DNA of 64,000 bases from CAZOJJ01 sp964580105 (GCA_964580105.1 CAZOJJ010000001.1:185943-249942), one strand, 5' to 3'. Shown: positions 24,286 through 33,544, numbered from the stretch's first letter. The notes: generated by a model from the sequence alone, not told the origin. A program made the numbers and translations.

Positions 24286-25317
24286 GTGTCTTCGTTCGTC
24301 TTCACCGAGCCCGTACGCCTCGCCCAGGTGGGCGTGGGCTACTGGGGGCGCAACCTGCTCCGCTGCGCCGTCGAGCTCCCCGGCGCCGAGGTCGTCTGGG
24401 CGTGCGACCAGCGCGACGGCGCCCGCGCCCACGCCGCCCGCCAGTACCCGTCGGTCCAGACGACCGACCGCTACGAGGACCTGCTGGAGGACGAGTCGGT
24501 CGAGGCCATCCTGGTGGCGACGGAGACGCCGCAGCACTTCCCGCTGGCGGAGGCCGCCCTCCGCGCCGGCAAGCACGTCTTCGTCGAGAAGCCGCTCGCG
24601 CAGACGGCCGACCAGGCCGAGCGGCTGGTGGCGCTCGCGGCCGAACGCGGCCTTCGCCTGATGGTGGGCCACCTCCTCCGCTACCACCCCGCCTTCCGCT
24701 ACGTCGAGGACCTCGTGCGTGAGGGCGGCCTGGGGGACGTCCGCTACCTCTACAGCCAGCGCGTCAACCTCGGCATCGTGCGCGCCCGGGAGAGCGCCTT
24801 CGAGAGCCTCGCGCCGCACGACCTCGCCACCGCGCTCGCCTTCGTCGAGGCGCCGCCGGTGGCGCTCGCGGCGCAGGGGCAGGCCTACCTCCAGCCCGGC
24901 GTCGAGGACGTCGTCTTTGCGACGGTGTTCTTCGAAGACGGCGCACTGGCGCACGTCCACGCCTCGTGGCTCGACCCGCACAAGGTCCGGAAGACGACGG
25001 TGGTCGGCAGCCGCCGGATGGCCGTGATCAACGACATGGAGCCGGCGGAGAAGGTCCGCCTCTACGACAAGGGCGCCGAGGTGGCCGAGGACGGCTACAC
25101 CGGCTTCGCGGGCGCCGTGAGCGTCCGCTCGGGCGACATCGTGATCCCGCGCGTGGAGCCTGCCGAGCCGCTCCAACTGGAGTGCGCCGAGTTCGTGGCG
25201 AGCATCCGCGAGGGCCGTCCGCCTCGGACGGACGGCCGTGAGGGCCTCGCCGTCGTCCGCCTCCTCGACGCCGCCCGGCGGTCGCTCGACGCGGGCGGGT
25301 CGCGGGTGCCGGTGTAG
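24286..25317 (+). CDS. Gfo/Idh/MocA-family oxidoreductase (WbpB-like)
   Basis: The 343-residue NAD(P)-dependent enzyme has the Rossmann start VRLAQVGVGYWGRNLLRCAV at 10-29, the dinucleotide-binding EKPLAQTADQAERLV, and a second domain with ESLAPHDLATALAFV carrying the likely catalytic His. It follows the DegT aminotransferase by 27 bases and probably supplies the keto-sugar that the latter aminates. The start is GTG. The coding region ends VPV-TAG inside the first unit of a 15-bp minisatellite. Confidence 0.9.
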   Translation: MSSFVFTEPVRLAQVGVGYWGRNLLRCAVELPGAEVVWACDQRDGARAHAARQYPSVQTTDRYEDLLEDESVEAILVATETPQHFPLAEAALRAGKHVFVEKPLAQTADQAERLVALAAERGLRLMVGHLLRYHPAFRYVEDLVREGGLGDVRYLYSQRVNLGIVRARESAFESLAPHDLATALAFVEAPPVALAAQGQAYLQPGVEDVVFATVFFEDGALAHVHASWLDPHKVRKTTVVGSRRMAVINDMEPAEKVRLYDKGAEVAEDGYTGFAGAVSVRSGDIVIPRVEPAEPLQLECAEFVASIREGRPPRTDGREGLAVVRLLDAARRSLDAGGSRVPV

Positions 25318-25380
25318 CGGATGCCGGTGTAGCGGGTGCCGGTGTAGCGGATGCCGGTGTAGCGGGTGCCGGTGTAGCGG
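25306..25380. repeat. 15-bp minisatellite containing the stop codon (five units)
   Basis: The unit (g/a)tgccggtgtagcgg is repeated five times, with first bases g, a, g, a, g. The TAG of the oxidoreductase is in the first unit, and each later unit repeats GTG TAG in the same frame. Copy-number change would not alter the protein. Confidence 0.97.
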
Positions 25381-25428
25381 GTGCGACGGCCTCGTCGTAT
25401 CCTCTGCCGTCCCTCGCCTCCCTGCTCC

Positions 25429-27126
25429 ATGCGCCGCCTCTTCGCCCTCATCGCTCTTCTGTTCGCCGTCCCGGCCGGGGCCCAGAGCGAAGGCCTCCTC
25501 TTCCTCGACGGGCCGCTCCAGGACTTCCTCGAACGGCAGCAGACGCGCGGCCTCCTGCCCGGCGCCTTCCTCTCGCACCGCCCGCTCTCGGCCGACGAGG
25601 CGCACGCCTACCTCGACACCCTCGCCGCCCACCCCGAGGCACAGGCCCGGCTCTCCGACACCGACCGCGCGCTGCTGGCGCGCTTCCGGGGCGAGGCGCC
25701 CGGCCCGAACGTGGAGCGGGTGCGGGGGCTCATCCCCGGCCTCTACTGCGACGGCCACTCCTTCTTCGCCACCTCGGGCGAGGGCTACGCCCTCCAGATC
25801 GAGCCGCTCCTCTACCTCAGCGCGGGGCCGGTCAGCCAGTCGAACGAGGCGGGCACGGACGACGGGGGCACGGCCTGGCGCAACACGCGCGGCGGGCGCG
25901 CCGCCGGCCGCCTCGGCGAGCGCGGCGGCGTCCACGTCTTCTTCGAGACGCGCGTCGAGGAGAACCAGCGGCTCGACCCGCTGGCCGAGCGCCCGATCGT
26001 GGACGAGCGCATCGGCCAGCGCTACTTCCACGACGACGGCACGTTCGACTACTGGGTCGTGACCGGCGTGGCCGGGCTCTCGACGAAGTTCGTCGAGGTC
26101 CGCCTCGGGCGGGAGCGCAACCACTGGGGGCCGGGTCAGGGCGCCCTCCTCGTGTCGGACTACCCGACGACCTACGACCAGCTCCAGATCCGCTCGCGCT
26201 TCTGGCGCCTCCAGTACGTCAACGTCTTCTCCGCCCTCGCCGACCACAGCGTCCCCCGCGATTCCGTCTCGCAGCAGACCCGCGCGCGCTACGGCGTCTT
26301 CCACCGCCTCGCCCTCGACCTCCCGTGGCGCTTCCAAATCGGCCTCTCCGAGGCGGCCATGCTCGCGCCGACGCCCGAGGACCGAGGGCCGGAGTTCTAC
26401 CTCGCCTACCTCAACCCCATCATCTTTCTCCGTGCGGCCGACTTCGAGTGGGGCAGCCCGGCCAACATGCTCATCGCCGCCGACGGGCAGTGGGTACCGG
26501 TGGACGGCGTGCGGCTCTACGGCCAATTCATGCTCGACGAGTTCCGGGCCTCCGAGCTCTTCAGCAGCGACGGCTGGATCCACAACAAGTGGGGGGCCCT
26601 GGCCGGCTTCCACGTGGCCGGCGTGGGGCTGAGGGACCTGGAGCTGCGCGGCGAATGGGCGCGCATCCGCCCCTACACGTACTCCAGCCGGGATACCGAG
26701 CGCGCCTTCGTGCACAGCGGCGCCGTGCTGGGCCACCCGTACGGCCCGAATGCCGAGAGTGTGGCGTTCTGGGCCACGTACCGCCCCACCGACCGCCTCA
26801 CGGCGGCGGCCTTCGCCTCCGTCGCCCGCCACGGCCGCAACGAGACCGAGGCCGGCGCCTTCATCAACTGGGGCGGCGACCCGCTCGTGCCCTACAACGA
26901 GGCGACGCCCCGCGAGTACGGCAACTTCGTCGGCCAGGGCGTGCGGCAGACCGAAACGCGGCTGGAGGGCCGCCTCGGCTACGAGGTGCTGCCGGGGCTG
27001 GTGGCCGAAGCCGTCGGGCGCTACGCCCGCTTCACCGACGCGGGCGACCCCGTCGCCGACCGGGCGTACACCGGCGTCTTCGCGGCGCTCCGCTGGGGGC
27101 TCCCCTTCCAGGTGGCCCGCTTCTGA
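25429..27126 (+). CDS. Capsule assembly Wzi family outer-membrane protein
   Basis: The 565-residue protein has a signal peptide (MRRLFALIALLFAVPAGAQ). A Wzi-like beta-barrel follows, recognisable by GRERNHWGPGQGALLVSDYP and YDQLQIRSRFWRLQYVNVFS in the middle, and NPIIFLRAADFEWGSPANML. Alternating aromatic/hydrophobic strands continue to the end, which closes with the outer-membrane-type final Phe (GLPFQVARF). Wzi proteins bind and organise capsule at the cell surface. The position next to the 20-kb polysaccharide block fits. It converges with the WecA-like gene, with 19 bases between the two. Confidence 0.9.
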   Translation: MRRLFALIALLFAVPAGAQSEGLLFLDGPLQDFLERQQTRGLLPGAFLSHRPLSADEAHAYLDTLAAHPEAQARLSDTDRALLARFRGEAPGPNVERVRGLIPGLYCDGHSFFATSGEGYALQIEPLLYLSAGPVSQSNEAGTDDGGTAWRNTRGGRAAGRLGERGGVHVFFETRVEENQRLDPLAERPIVDERIGQRYFHDDGTFDYWVVTGVAGLSTKFVEVRLGRERNHWGPGQGALLVSDYPTTYDQLQIRSRFWRLQYVNVFSALADHSVPRDSVSQQTRARYGVFHRLALDLPWRFQIGLSEAAMLAPTPEDRGPEFYLAYLNPIIFLRAADFEWGSPANMLIAADGQWVPVDGVRLYGQFMLDEFRASELFSSDGWIHNKWGALAGFHVAGVGLRDLELRGEWARIRPYTYSSRDTERAFVHSGAVLGHPYGPNAESVAFWATYRPTDRLTAAAFASVARHGRNETEAGAFINWGGDPLVPYNEATPREYGNFVGQGVRQTETRLEGRLGYEVLPGLVAEAVGRYARFTDAGDPVADRAYTGVFAALRWGLPFQVARF

Positions 27127-27145
27127 TCCGGCCGCCTCGGGACGC

Positions 27146-28372
27146 TCACCGCGAGGGCCGGGCCGGCAGCACGGGTTCGCCCAGCGTCCCGCCTCCGTCG
27201 CCTGTCGTAACGGAGTGCGCAATGCCCCCCTTCGAGCCGTCGCCGTGCGGCGCGAGTTCGCCGGTCAGGACCGGCTCACCGGCCAGCGCGGGCGTCGCGG
27301 CGTGAGGCGGCGGGGTCGGCTGCCAGGGGAGGTGGACCAGCTGGAGCAGGAACACCATCACGGCCACGACGCCCATCAGAAAGACGAGCCCGGCCACGAG
27401 GGCCGTCGAGGCGGCCATGGTCATCGCGCCGAGCGCGAAGAACGCGCTGAGTGTGTAGAGGATGAGCACCGTGCGGCGGTGCGTCGTCCGCAGGGCGAGG
27501 CGGTGGTGGATGTGGTCCCGATCCGGCTGGAAGAGCGAGCGGCGTAGGTAGAGCCGCCGCGAGATCGAGAGCAGAGTGTCGAGGATCGGCAGGCCCATCG
27601 CCACGACCGGGATGACGAGGGCCAGGACGGGATTCGGGTGCGCCGTGCCGCGCAGGGCGTAGGCGGCCAGAAGGTAGCCGAGAAAGAGGCTCCCGCTGTC
27701 GCCCATGAAGATGGATGCGGGGTTGAAGTTGTAGCGGAGGAACCCGATGAGCGCGCCCACGACGGCCACCGCCAGCACGAGCGCCACCGGATCCCCCTGG
27801 ATGGCGTGCACGCCCACGAGCCCCCCGAACGCGATGGCGACGCCCCCGGCGGCGAGGCCGTCCATGCCGTCGAGCATGTTGACCGCGTTCATCGTCCCGA
27901 CCATCCACACGAGGGTGAGCAGGATGGAGGCGAAGAAGGCGAAGCCGCCCTCGCCCAGCACGCCGTCGAGCACCGTGATCCGGTACCCGCTCAGGATGAC
28001 GAGCGTGGAAACGGCGACCTGCGCGAAGAACTTCGGCCGGAAGTGGAGATCCCGAAGATCGTCCCAGAACCCCACCGCCGCGATGAGAACGGCCCCGGCG
28101 AGCAGCAGCAGCGGCGGCGGCACGAGCACCACCGCCACCTCTGCCGGTAGCCACGGGCGTGCCAGGATGAGGCCTCCCCCTCCCACGAGAGAGGCGACGA
28201 CGATGCCCACCCCTCCTACGTTGGGAATGGGCGAGGTGTGGATCTTTCGGTGCCCGTCCGGCTGATCCGCCCAGCCCCGGCGCAGGGCGAAGGCCCGAAC
28301 CCATGGGATGACCACGAGAGCCGTGACGAGGCTGAGCGCGAATCCTGCCAGGAGGGCGAGGAACAGCGGCAT
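27146..28372 (-). CDS. WecA/MraY-type undecaprenyl-phosphate sugar-1-phosphate transferase (copy 1)
   Basis: The 408-residue polytopic protein has about ten membrane helices and the family motifs DQPDGHRKIHTSPIPNVGGV, VGFWDDLRDL, MNAVNMLDGMDGLAAG, NFNPASIFMGDSGSLFLGY and DRDHIHHRL. It starts lipid-linked glycan assembly by moving a sugar phosphate (often GlcNAc-1-P) to undecaprenyl phosphate at the inner face of the membrane. The C-terminal 60 residues are hydrophilic and Gly/Pro-rich. It is a tandem paralogue of the next gene upstream and the last gene of the minus-strand polysaccharide block. Confidence 0.92.
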   Translation of the reverse strand: MPLFLALLAGFALSLVTALVVIPWVRAFALRRGWADQPDGHRKIHTSPIPNVGGVGIVVASLVGGGGLILARPWLPAEVAVVLVPPPLLLLAGAVLIAAVGFWDDLRDLHFRPKFFAQVAVSTLVILSGYRITVLDGVLGEGGFAFFASILLTLVWMVGTMNAVNMLDGMDGLAAGGVAIAFGGLVGVHAIQGDPVALVLAVAVVGALIGFLRYNFNPASIFMGDSGSLFLGYLLAAYALRGTAHPNPVLALVIPVVAMGLPILDTLLSISRRLYLRRSLFQPDRDHIHHRLALRTTHRRTVLILYTLSAFFALGAMTMAASTALVAGLVFLMGVVAVMVFLLQLVHLPWQPTPPPHAATPALAGEPVLTGELAPHGDGSKGGIAHSVTTGDGGGTLGEPVLPARPSR

Positions 28373-28514
28373 AGCGGCGAGGCGTCAGTAATGGCCCTGG
28401 TGGGAGGGGCGGGTAGAAGAGAGGAGGATCGAGGGTGGCGCTCGATCCCGGCTGCTAGATACTGCTAGGGAGGAGCGGGGTCAACCACCCGGCTCTACTA
28501 GGGAATCGGCGTCT

Positions 28515-28522
28515 CAAAAATA
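28515..28522 (-). promoter_or_regulatory. Candidate -7 element TATTTTTG (Bacteroidetes type)
   Basis: On the minus strand this octamer matches the TAnnTTTG consensus exactly, but it is 143 bases before the WecA-like start and has no TTG box at the right distance. Confidence 0.3.
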
Positions 28523-28613
28523 CAACTTGAATGGGCACTGCCCCCAGCCCTGCATGCCTCGTCGCCGGCAGGCCTGCGGGCCCGGCGACGAGCGACCGCT
28601 CTCGAAGCCAGAG

Positions 28614-29864
28614 CTACCGCTCCGGAGCAGTGGCCGGGCTGAGCGCCTGCGTCGGTCCGGCCTCGGCGTGCGCTCCGACGCCGTTGACCGGCGGGCGCGA
28701 GGACTGGATCACGGGCGAGCCGACCGGCATCGAGGATCCGTCTCCGCTGGAGGGCGCGTCGAGCAACGCCTCCGGGAGCGGGTGCGCCCGGCGATCGGCC
28801 GGGCCCGCCGCGAACCGGCCGGGCAGGTATCCCAGCCAGTACAGGAAGCCCAGCACGCTCAGCATCCCGAGTGCGAAGAGCGCCAGCGCTACCGGTGCCG
28901 GGGACGCCGCCATTGCCGCCGCACCGACGGCGAAGGCGCCGCTCAGAGCCCAGAGGATGCGCACGACGGTCGCTTTCGGATACCGGAGCAGCAGACGGTG
29001 GTGGAAGTGATCACCGTCGGAGTGGAGCAAGGGCTTGTCGTATTGCGGGCGGCGGATCGTCGTCACGATGCCGTCGAGTACGGGTAGCCCCATCGCGCTG
29101 GCGGCGACCACCAGGGCCAACACGGGATCGGGGTGGGCCGTGCCCTGAAGGGCGAACACGGCGAGGGTGTAGCCGAGGAAGTGGCTGCCCACGTCGCCCA
29201 TGAAGATGGAGGCCGGCGCGGCATTGTACCGCAGGAAACCGAGGATGGCGCCGACGGTCGTGACGGCCACCAAGAGGCCGGCGGGCGCCCCGCCGAGCAG
29301 GAACGCCGCTCCGAGGCCGACGAAGGCGATCGTGAGCACGCCCCCGGCCAGCCCGTCGAGGCCGTCAATGAAGTTCACCCCGTTGATGGTGCCGACGACC
29401 CACACGACCGTCAGCAGCGCGGACACGGCGAAGGCCGCCTCGCCGCCCCCCAGCGCGGCGTCGAAAGCGGTGATGCGGATGCCGCCCGCCACCACCAGTC
29501 CGGCGATGAGCGTCTGGGCGATCAACTTGGGCAGCGCATTGAGGTCGCGCACGTCGTCGGCGAACCCCACGAGCGCCATCAGGAAAGCGCCGAGGAGCAC
29601 CGGCCACGCAGGCAGCCGGAGCGCCTCCCCGACCGCCTCGGGCAGCCAGGGCCGCACGAGCAGCAGCGCGGCGCAGCTCAGCACCACCGCGCCGAGGATG
29701 GCCACTCCGCCCACCCGCGGGATGGGGCGCACGTGCACTTTACGCTGGCCGTCCGGCCGGTCCATCCAGCCCAAGCGCAGGCCGACACGGCGGACGAGCG
29801 GAATCAGGCCGAGCGCCGCCCCTAGACTCAGCACGAAGCCGCCAATCAGGGTCAGTACGAGCAT
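28614..29864 (-). CDS. WecA/MraY-type undecaprenyl-phosphate sugar-1-phosphate transferase (copy 2)
   Basis: The 416-residue membrane protein has the same motif series as its neighbour: DRPDGQRKVHVRPIPRVGGV, VGFADDVRDL, INGVNFIDGLDGLAGG, APASIFMGDVGSHFLGY and DGDHFHHRLLLRY. The two are clearly paralogous, but the Asp-rich and FMGD loops differ in several positions, so they may use different sugars or lipid acceptors. The start at 29864 precedes the first helix (MLVLTLIGGFVLSLGAALGL); a further 35 upstream codons are not membrane-like. The hydrophilic C-tail of about 65 residues is unconserved in appearance. Confidence 0.91.
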   Translation of the reverse strand: MLVLTLIGGFVLSLGAALGLIPLVRRVGLRLGWMDRPDGQRKVHVRPIPRVGGVAILGAVVLSCAALLLVRPWLPEAVGEALRLPAWPVLLGAFLMALVGFADDVRDLNALPKLIAQTLIAGLVVAGGIRITAFDAALGGGEAAFAVSALLTVVWVVGTINGVNFIDGLDGLAGGVLTIAFVGLGAAFLLGGAPAGLLVAVTTVGAILGFLRYNAAPASIFMGDVGSHFLGYTLAVFALQGTAHPDPVLALVVAASAMGLPVLDGIVTTIRRPQYDKPLLHSDGDHFHHRLLLRYPKATVVRILWALSGAFAVGAAAMAASPAPVALALFALGMLSVLGFLYWLGYLPGRFAAGPADRRAHPLPEALLDAPSSGDGSSMPVGSPVIQSSRPPVNGVGAHAEAGPTQALSPATAPER

Positions 29865-30143
29865 GGAGTAACGTCGGGCGGAGCGAGGGTCGTCCGGTCG
29901 AGGAAGAAGCGCGGTCAGAGGGGCACGCGCTGCAGGGCACAGAGGCCGCAGCACCGCCCTAAATAACAACCCCGCCGTTGGAATTCAAGCGAGCCCCCCC
30001 GCGAAGCCGAGAATTGGCCGGCCCTCACACCCTCGCGGCAGCCTCAACCTGGGCCGTAACGGGAGCGGAGGCAGGTTTCTGCGCCCGCGCCCTTACCGGA
30101 GCCCACCCCCTGTGCGGCGGGATTCTACGAAGTTTCGGGGATG

Positions 30144-31238
30144 CTACGAGACCAAGAGCGCCTCGTAGCGGTCGGCGACCTGCTCCCAGGTGTAGCATTC
30201 GGAGACGCGTCGGCGGGCGTCGGCGCCCAGCGCCCGGCGCTGCGCGTCGTCCGCGTCGAGCCCGTCGATGAGGCGCGCCACGTCGGCGGCGGTGCGGAAG
30301 TAGCGGGCAGCGTCTCCGGCCACCTCGCGGTTGAAAACGTTGTCGTGGGCGAGGACGGCGTTGCCCGCCCCCATCGCCTCCAGGAGCGAGGGGTTCGTGC
30401 CCCCCACCGAATGGCCGTGGAGGTAGAGGCGCGCGTAGTAGCGGAGAGCGCGGACGCGCTCGTCGTAGACGGCGCCCGGCAGGATCAGGCGCGGCTCCGC
30501 CTCGGCGATGGCGTCGAGGCCGCGGGTGTAGGCGTTCGGCTTGCGCGTCGTCCCGAGCGCCACGAGCGGGTGCGGACTGGCCGAGGCGGCAAAGCCCTCG
30601 AAGATCTCGCGCACGTGGTTCTCCGGCTCGAACCGCGCGATGACGAGGTGGTAGCCGAAGGGCTCCAGCCCCCACGCGGCCAGCGGGGCCGGGTCCGGCG
30701 GCTCCTCGATCACCTCGGCGCCGTAGGGGATCACGACGGTTGGCGGCAGAGACCGGTAGCGCGCGGCCAGGAAGTCGCGGATGGCCTCGGCGTCGGCGAT
30801 CATCAGGTGCGGCACGCCCCACGCCGCCACGCGCTCCATCATCTTCCACCACGTCGAGCCCCAGAAGCCCCACTTCGCGCGCGCCCACTCGACGCCGTCC
30901 ATGTTCATCCAGACGCGCGCCCCGGCCAGGCGCGGCATGAGACAGAACAGGCTCGTCCCGTAACCGAGCATGTAGACCACGTCGTAGCGCCGCCGCGCGC
31001 GCCGGAGGGCCCGGAAGTCGTGGAGGATCGTCGTCAGGCCGCCGAGGTGCGGGGCCGGGACGTACGCGAGCTTCACGCCCCGGTAGGTCGGGGGGCCGCC
31101 CGTGCCCTCGCAATACACCGTCACGTCCACGCCGCGCTCGGCGAGGCGGACGGCCAGTTCCTCGGCGAACGTCTCGAACCCGCCGTAGCGCGCCGGAATA
31201 CCGCGCGAACCGACGAGGGCGATGGAGGGACGGGGCAT
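30144..31238 (-). CDS. Glycosyltransferase family 4 with DUF1972 N-terminal domain
   Basis: The 364-residue cytoplasmic enzyme begins IALVGSRGIPARYGGFETFA, the signature of DUF1972-type rhamnosyl/galactosyltransferases. It continues with the GT-B donor half: HLVIARFEPENHVREIFEGF, LYLHGHSVGGTNPSLLEAMG and the acidic NPSLLEAM site. It follows the O-antigen-ligase-like gene and the rfb genes, so transfer of rhamnose or a similar sugar is a reasonable inference. TAACTTCC is 30 bases upstream, so a separate promoter is possible within the block. Confidence 0.9.
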   Translation of the reverse strand: MPRPSIALVGSRGIPARYGGFETFAEELAVRLAERGVDVTVYCEGTGGPPTYRGVKLAYVPAPHLGGLTTILHDFRALRRARRRYDVVYMLGYGTSLFCLMPRLAGARVWMNMDGVEWARAKWGFWGSTWWKMMERVAAWGVPHLMIADAEAIRDFLAARYRSLPPTVVIPYGAEVIEEPPDPAPLAAWGLEPFGYHLVIARFEPENHVREIFEGFAASASPHPLVALGTTRKPNAYTRGLDAIAEAEPRLILPGAVYDERVRALRYYARLYLHGHSVGGTNPSLLEAMGAGNAVLAHDNVFNREVAGDAARYFRTAADVARLIDGLDADDAQRRALGADARRRVSECYTWEQVADRYEALLVS

Positions 31239-31267
31239 GGACGACGACGCGCCGGGGGGAGGGGCGC

Positions 31268-31275
31268 GGAAGTTA
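31268..31275 (-). promoter_or_regulatory. Candidate -10/-7 promoter element TAACTTCC
   Basis: It lies 30 bases before the glycosyltransferase ATG on the minus strand, with the same downstream CG as at the NifU-domain gene. Confidence 0.4.
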
Positions 31276-32643
31276 CGGGCCGCTCGGCGCGGCTTCCACC
31301 GCCTCGGGCCGTTCCCGAGGCGGACCGACCCGCAGCGCCGACGCCATTGCCAGGCCGATGTAGAACCACTGGTAGTAGGAGTACTGGCGGATCTCGAACG
31401 TCTGGTTGATGAAGTTGAGCGGAATCGCCATTAGCAGCAGCAGCAGCGCGATGAGCGCGAACTGGTACGTCCGCGCATCCGGCGGGCGGCGGACCAGCCG
31501 CCACTGCATGGCCGTCAGCTTGCCGAGGAAGACCACCAGGCACGCCAGGCCGATGAACCCGTAGTAGAGCAGCAGCGCCACCCAGTAGACGTCCTCCAGC
31601 ACCACCTCGATGGCGACGGTGAAAACCGGCGGCAGGTGGAAGTGCTCGACGATGGCCTGGACCACCACCCCGAGGTCGGGAGTGTAGCCGAACAGCGTCA
31701 CGCCGCCGTCGAAGGCGTAAGGGAGGATCGAGAGCAGGATCGAGAGCCGCTGGGTCCGGGCGTGCTCGATGTAGTCGGGGGTGAACACCTCGAACACGTA
31801 GAGCTCGTCCACGGCCTGCCGCCCGACGCTCAGGACCGCCGCGAGCGCGAGCGGCAGCACGAGCAGCGAGACGCCCGCCATCCGGCGCAGGCCACGGAGC
31901 GACACCTGGTGCATCAACACGATCAGCACGACCGAGAGCGAGGCCATCCGCGAGCCCGATCCGTACGTCAGGACCATCGCGAGGAGGATGCCGAACCAGT
32001 ACCAGCCCTGCCGGTGCGCCGTGGCCACGAGCCACACGATCAGCCCCATCAGCATGAAGTAGGCGAAGGCCACCGAGCGCGGCATCGTCCCCGTCACGTC
32101 GTGCAGTTCGGCCGAGCGCACGAACTCGAAGGTCGTCCCGGCCGGAACGGTCCCGTCGGCGCGGATGACGCTGAAGAACAGCCGGGCCGGCACCCCCCCG
32201 GCGAACTCGACGAGGCCGATGGCCGCCTGCAACCCGACGGCCCAGAGCACCGCGCGCTGCACCCGGTCCAGGTCCTCCGGCCTCGGGGCCAGCATGATCA
32301 GGGCGTAGATCAGCGGGATGTAGCGCAGAAACACTTTCAGCGCCGCCAGCACGGCCCACTCGTCCGGGTCGTTGAGAACGACCCCGACGGCCACCACGCC
32401 CAGAAACGCCAGCAGCCAGCGGTCGGTCCGCTGTCCGATGACACGGAGCGTCCCCCGGTCGACGAGGTGGAGCGCCGCCGCCGCGATCGCCACCATCCAC
32501 ACCAGCACGTCGGGGACCTGGCGCACGAGGGCGAGCATGGCGGTGGGGCCGGGGAGCCACCGCAGCACGAAGTCCTCGAAGGGGAGGTACACGGCGACCC
32601 CGAGGAGGACCCGGAAACCGAGCGTGCGGACGGCGAGGGGCAT
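31273..32643 (-). CDS. O-antigen ligase/polymerase-like membrane protein (Wzy/WaaL type)
   Basis: The 456-residue protein has ten or more membrane helices and a large loop before the last helices (FTPDYIEHARTQRLSILLSI, LFGYTPDLGVV), the layout of Wzy polymerases and WaaL ligases. YGSGSRMASLSVVLIVLM is the most family-like segment, with its Arg before a helix. These proteins act on lipid-linked glycans at the periplasmic face of the inner membrane. Position between rfbD and a glycosyltransferase supports a polymerase or ligase of the same glycan. Sequence conservation in this family is low, so the choice between the two is open. Confidence 0.8.
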   Translation of the reverse strand: MPLAVRTLGFRVLLGVAVYLPFEDFVLRWLPGPTAMLALVRQVPDVLVWMVAIAAAALHLVDRGTLRVIGQRTDRWLLAFLGVVAVGVVLNDPDEWAVLAALKVFLRYIPLIYALIMLAPRPEDLDRVQRAVLWAVGLQAAIGLVEFAGGVPARLFFSVIRADGTVPAGTTFEFVRSAELHDVTGTMPRSVAFAYFMLMGLIVWLVATAHRQGWYWFGILLAMVLTYGSGSRMASLSVVLIVLMHQVSLRGLRRMAGVSLLVLPLALAAVLSVGRQAVDELYVFEVFTPDYIEHARTQRLSILLSILPYAFDGGVTLFGYTPDLGVVVQAIVEHFHLPPVFTVAIEVVLEDVYWVALLLYYGFIGLACLVVFLGKLTAMQWRLVRRPPDARTYQFALIALLLLLMAIPLNFINQTFEIRQYSYYQWFYIGLAMASALRVGPPRERPEAVEAAPSGP

Positions 32644-32668
32644 GGGCGCGGGCGATGGACGCCGGAAT

Positions 32669-33544
32669 CTAAGCGCCCGCCAGCCGGGCCACGACCCGCG
32701 CGAGCGCCGGCCGCCAGTCCGGCGCCTCGACGCCGAAGGCGGCCGTGATCTTCGCCGTGTCGAGCACGGAGTGGGCCGGGCGCCTCGCCGGCGTCGGATA
32801 CGCGGCCGTCGGGATCGGCTCGACGGCGCGAACGGCCACCGGGCCGTGGCGCCGCGCCTCCTCGACGATCGCTTCGGCGAACCCGTGCCACGTCGTCGCC
32901 GGGCGGCCGGCAACGTGGTACGTGCCCCACCGCCCCGGCGCCGCCACTACCTGCCGCGCGACGGCGACGAGCGCGTCGGCGATGTCGGAAGCCGCCGTCG
33001 GCCCGCCGTGCTGGTCGGCCACGACGCGGAGCACCTCGCGCTCGCGTGCCAGCCGGAGCATCGTCTTGACGAAGTTGTGGCCGTGGTCGCTGAAGACCCA
33101 GGCCGTGCGGAGGATCACGTGCCGGTCCAGCCGCTCGCGGACGGCCTCCTCCCCTTCCCACTTGCTCCGGCCGTAGACGCCCAGCGGCGCAACCGGATCG
33201 TCTTCGGTGTACGGCCCCTCCTTCGCGCCGTCGAACACGTAGTCCGTCGAGACGTGGAGGAGCGGAATGCCCGCCTCGGCGCAGGCGCCGGCGAGGTGGG
33301 CCGGCCCGTCGCGGTTGACGGCGAAGGCGAGATCGGGCTCGCCCTCGGCCCTGTCCACCGCCGTATAGGCCGCCGCGTTGACGACCGCGTCCGGCGCGTG
33401 GGCCTCGACGAGGCGGCGGACGGCGTCGGCGTCGGTGACGTCGAGGCGGGCCCGGCCGAGCGCGACGATCTCCAGGTCGGCGCTCGCCATCGCGGCGAGG
33501 GCGTGGCCCACCTGCCCGTTCGCGCCGGTGACGAGGAGCTTCAC
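32669..33544 (-). CDS. rfbD: dTDP-4-dehydrorhamnose reductase
   Basis: The 291-residue SDR enzyme makes dTDP-L-rhamnose, the last step of the pathway. Visible are LVTGANGQVGHALA at the N-terminus, VNAAAYTAVDRAEGEPDLAF, HVSTDYVFDGAKEGPYTEDD, the YGRSKWEGE active-site Tyr/Lys, and LRTAWVFSDHGHNFVKTML. The start is GTG and overlaps the rfbC stop by four bases, so it is translationally coupled to rfbC. Confidence 0.95.
   Translation of the reverse strand: MKLLVTGANGQVGHALAAMASADLEIVALGRARLDVTDADAVRRLVEAHAPDAVVNAAAYTAVDRAEGEPDLAFAVNRDGPAHLAGACAEAGIPLLHVSTDYVFDGAKEGPYTEDDPVAPLGVYGRSKWEGEEAVRERLDRHVILRTAWVFSDHGHNFVKTMLRLAREREVLRVVADQHGGPTAASDIADALVAVARQVVAAPGRWGTYHVAGRPATTWHGFAEAIVEEARRHGPVAVRAVEPIPTAAYPTPARRPAHSVLDTAKITAAFGVEAPDWRPALARVVARLAGA

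Noticed and set aside
23026..27222. A minus-strand open frame of almost 1400 codons opposite the aminotransferase, oxidoreductase and Wzi genes
   Set aside because: It has no recognisable domain, is low-complexity (Ala/Arg/Glu/Gly), and lies antisense to three well-supported genes. Long antisense frames are expected at this GC content.
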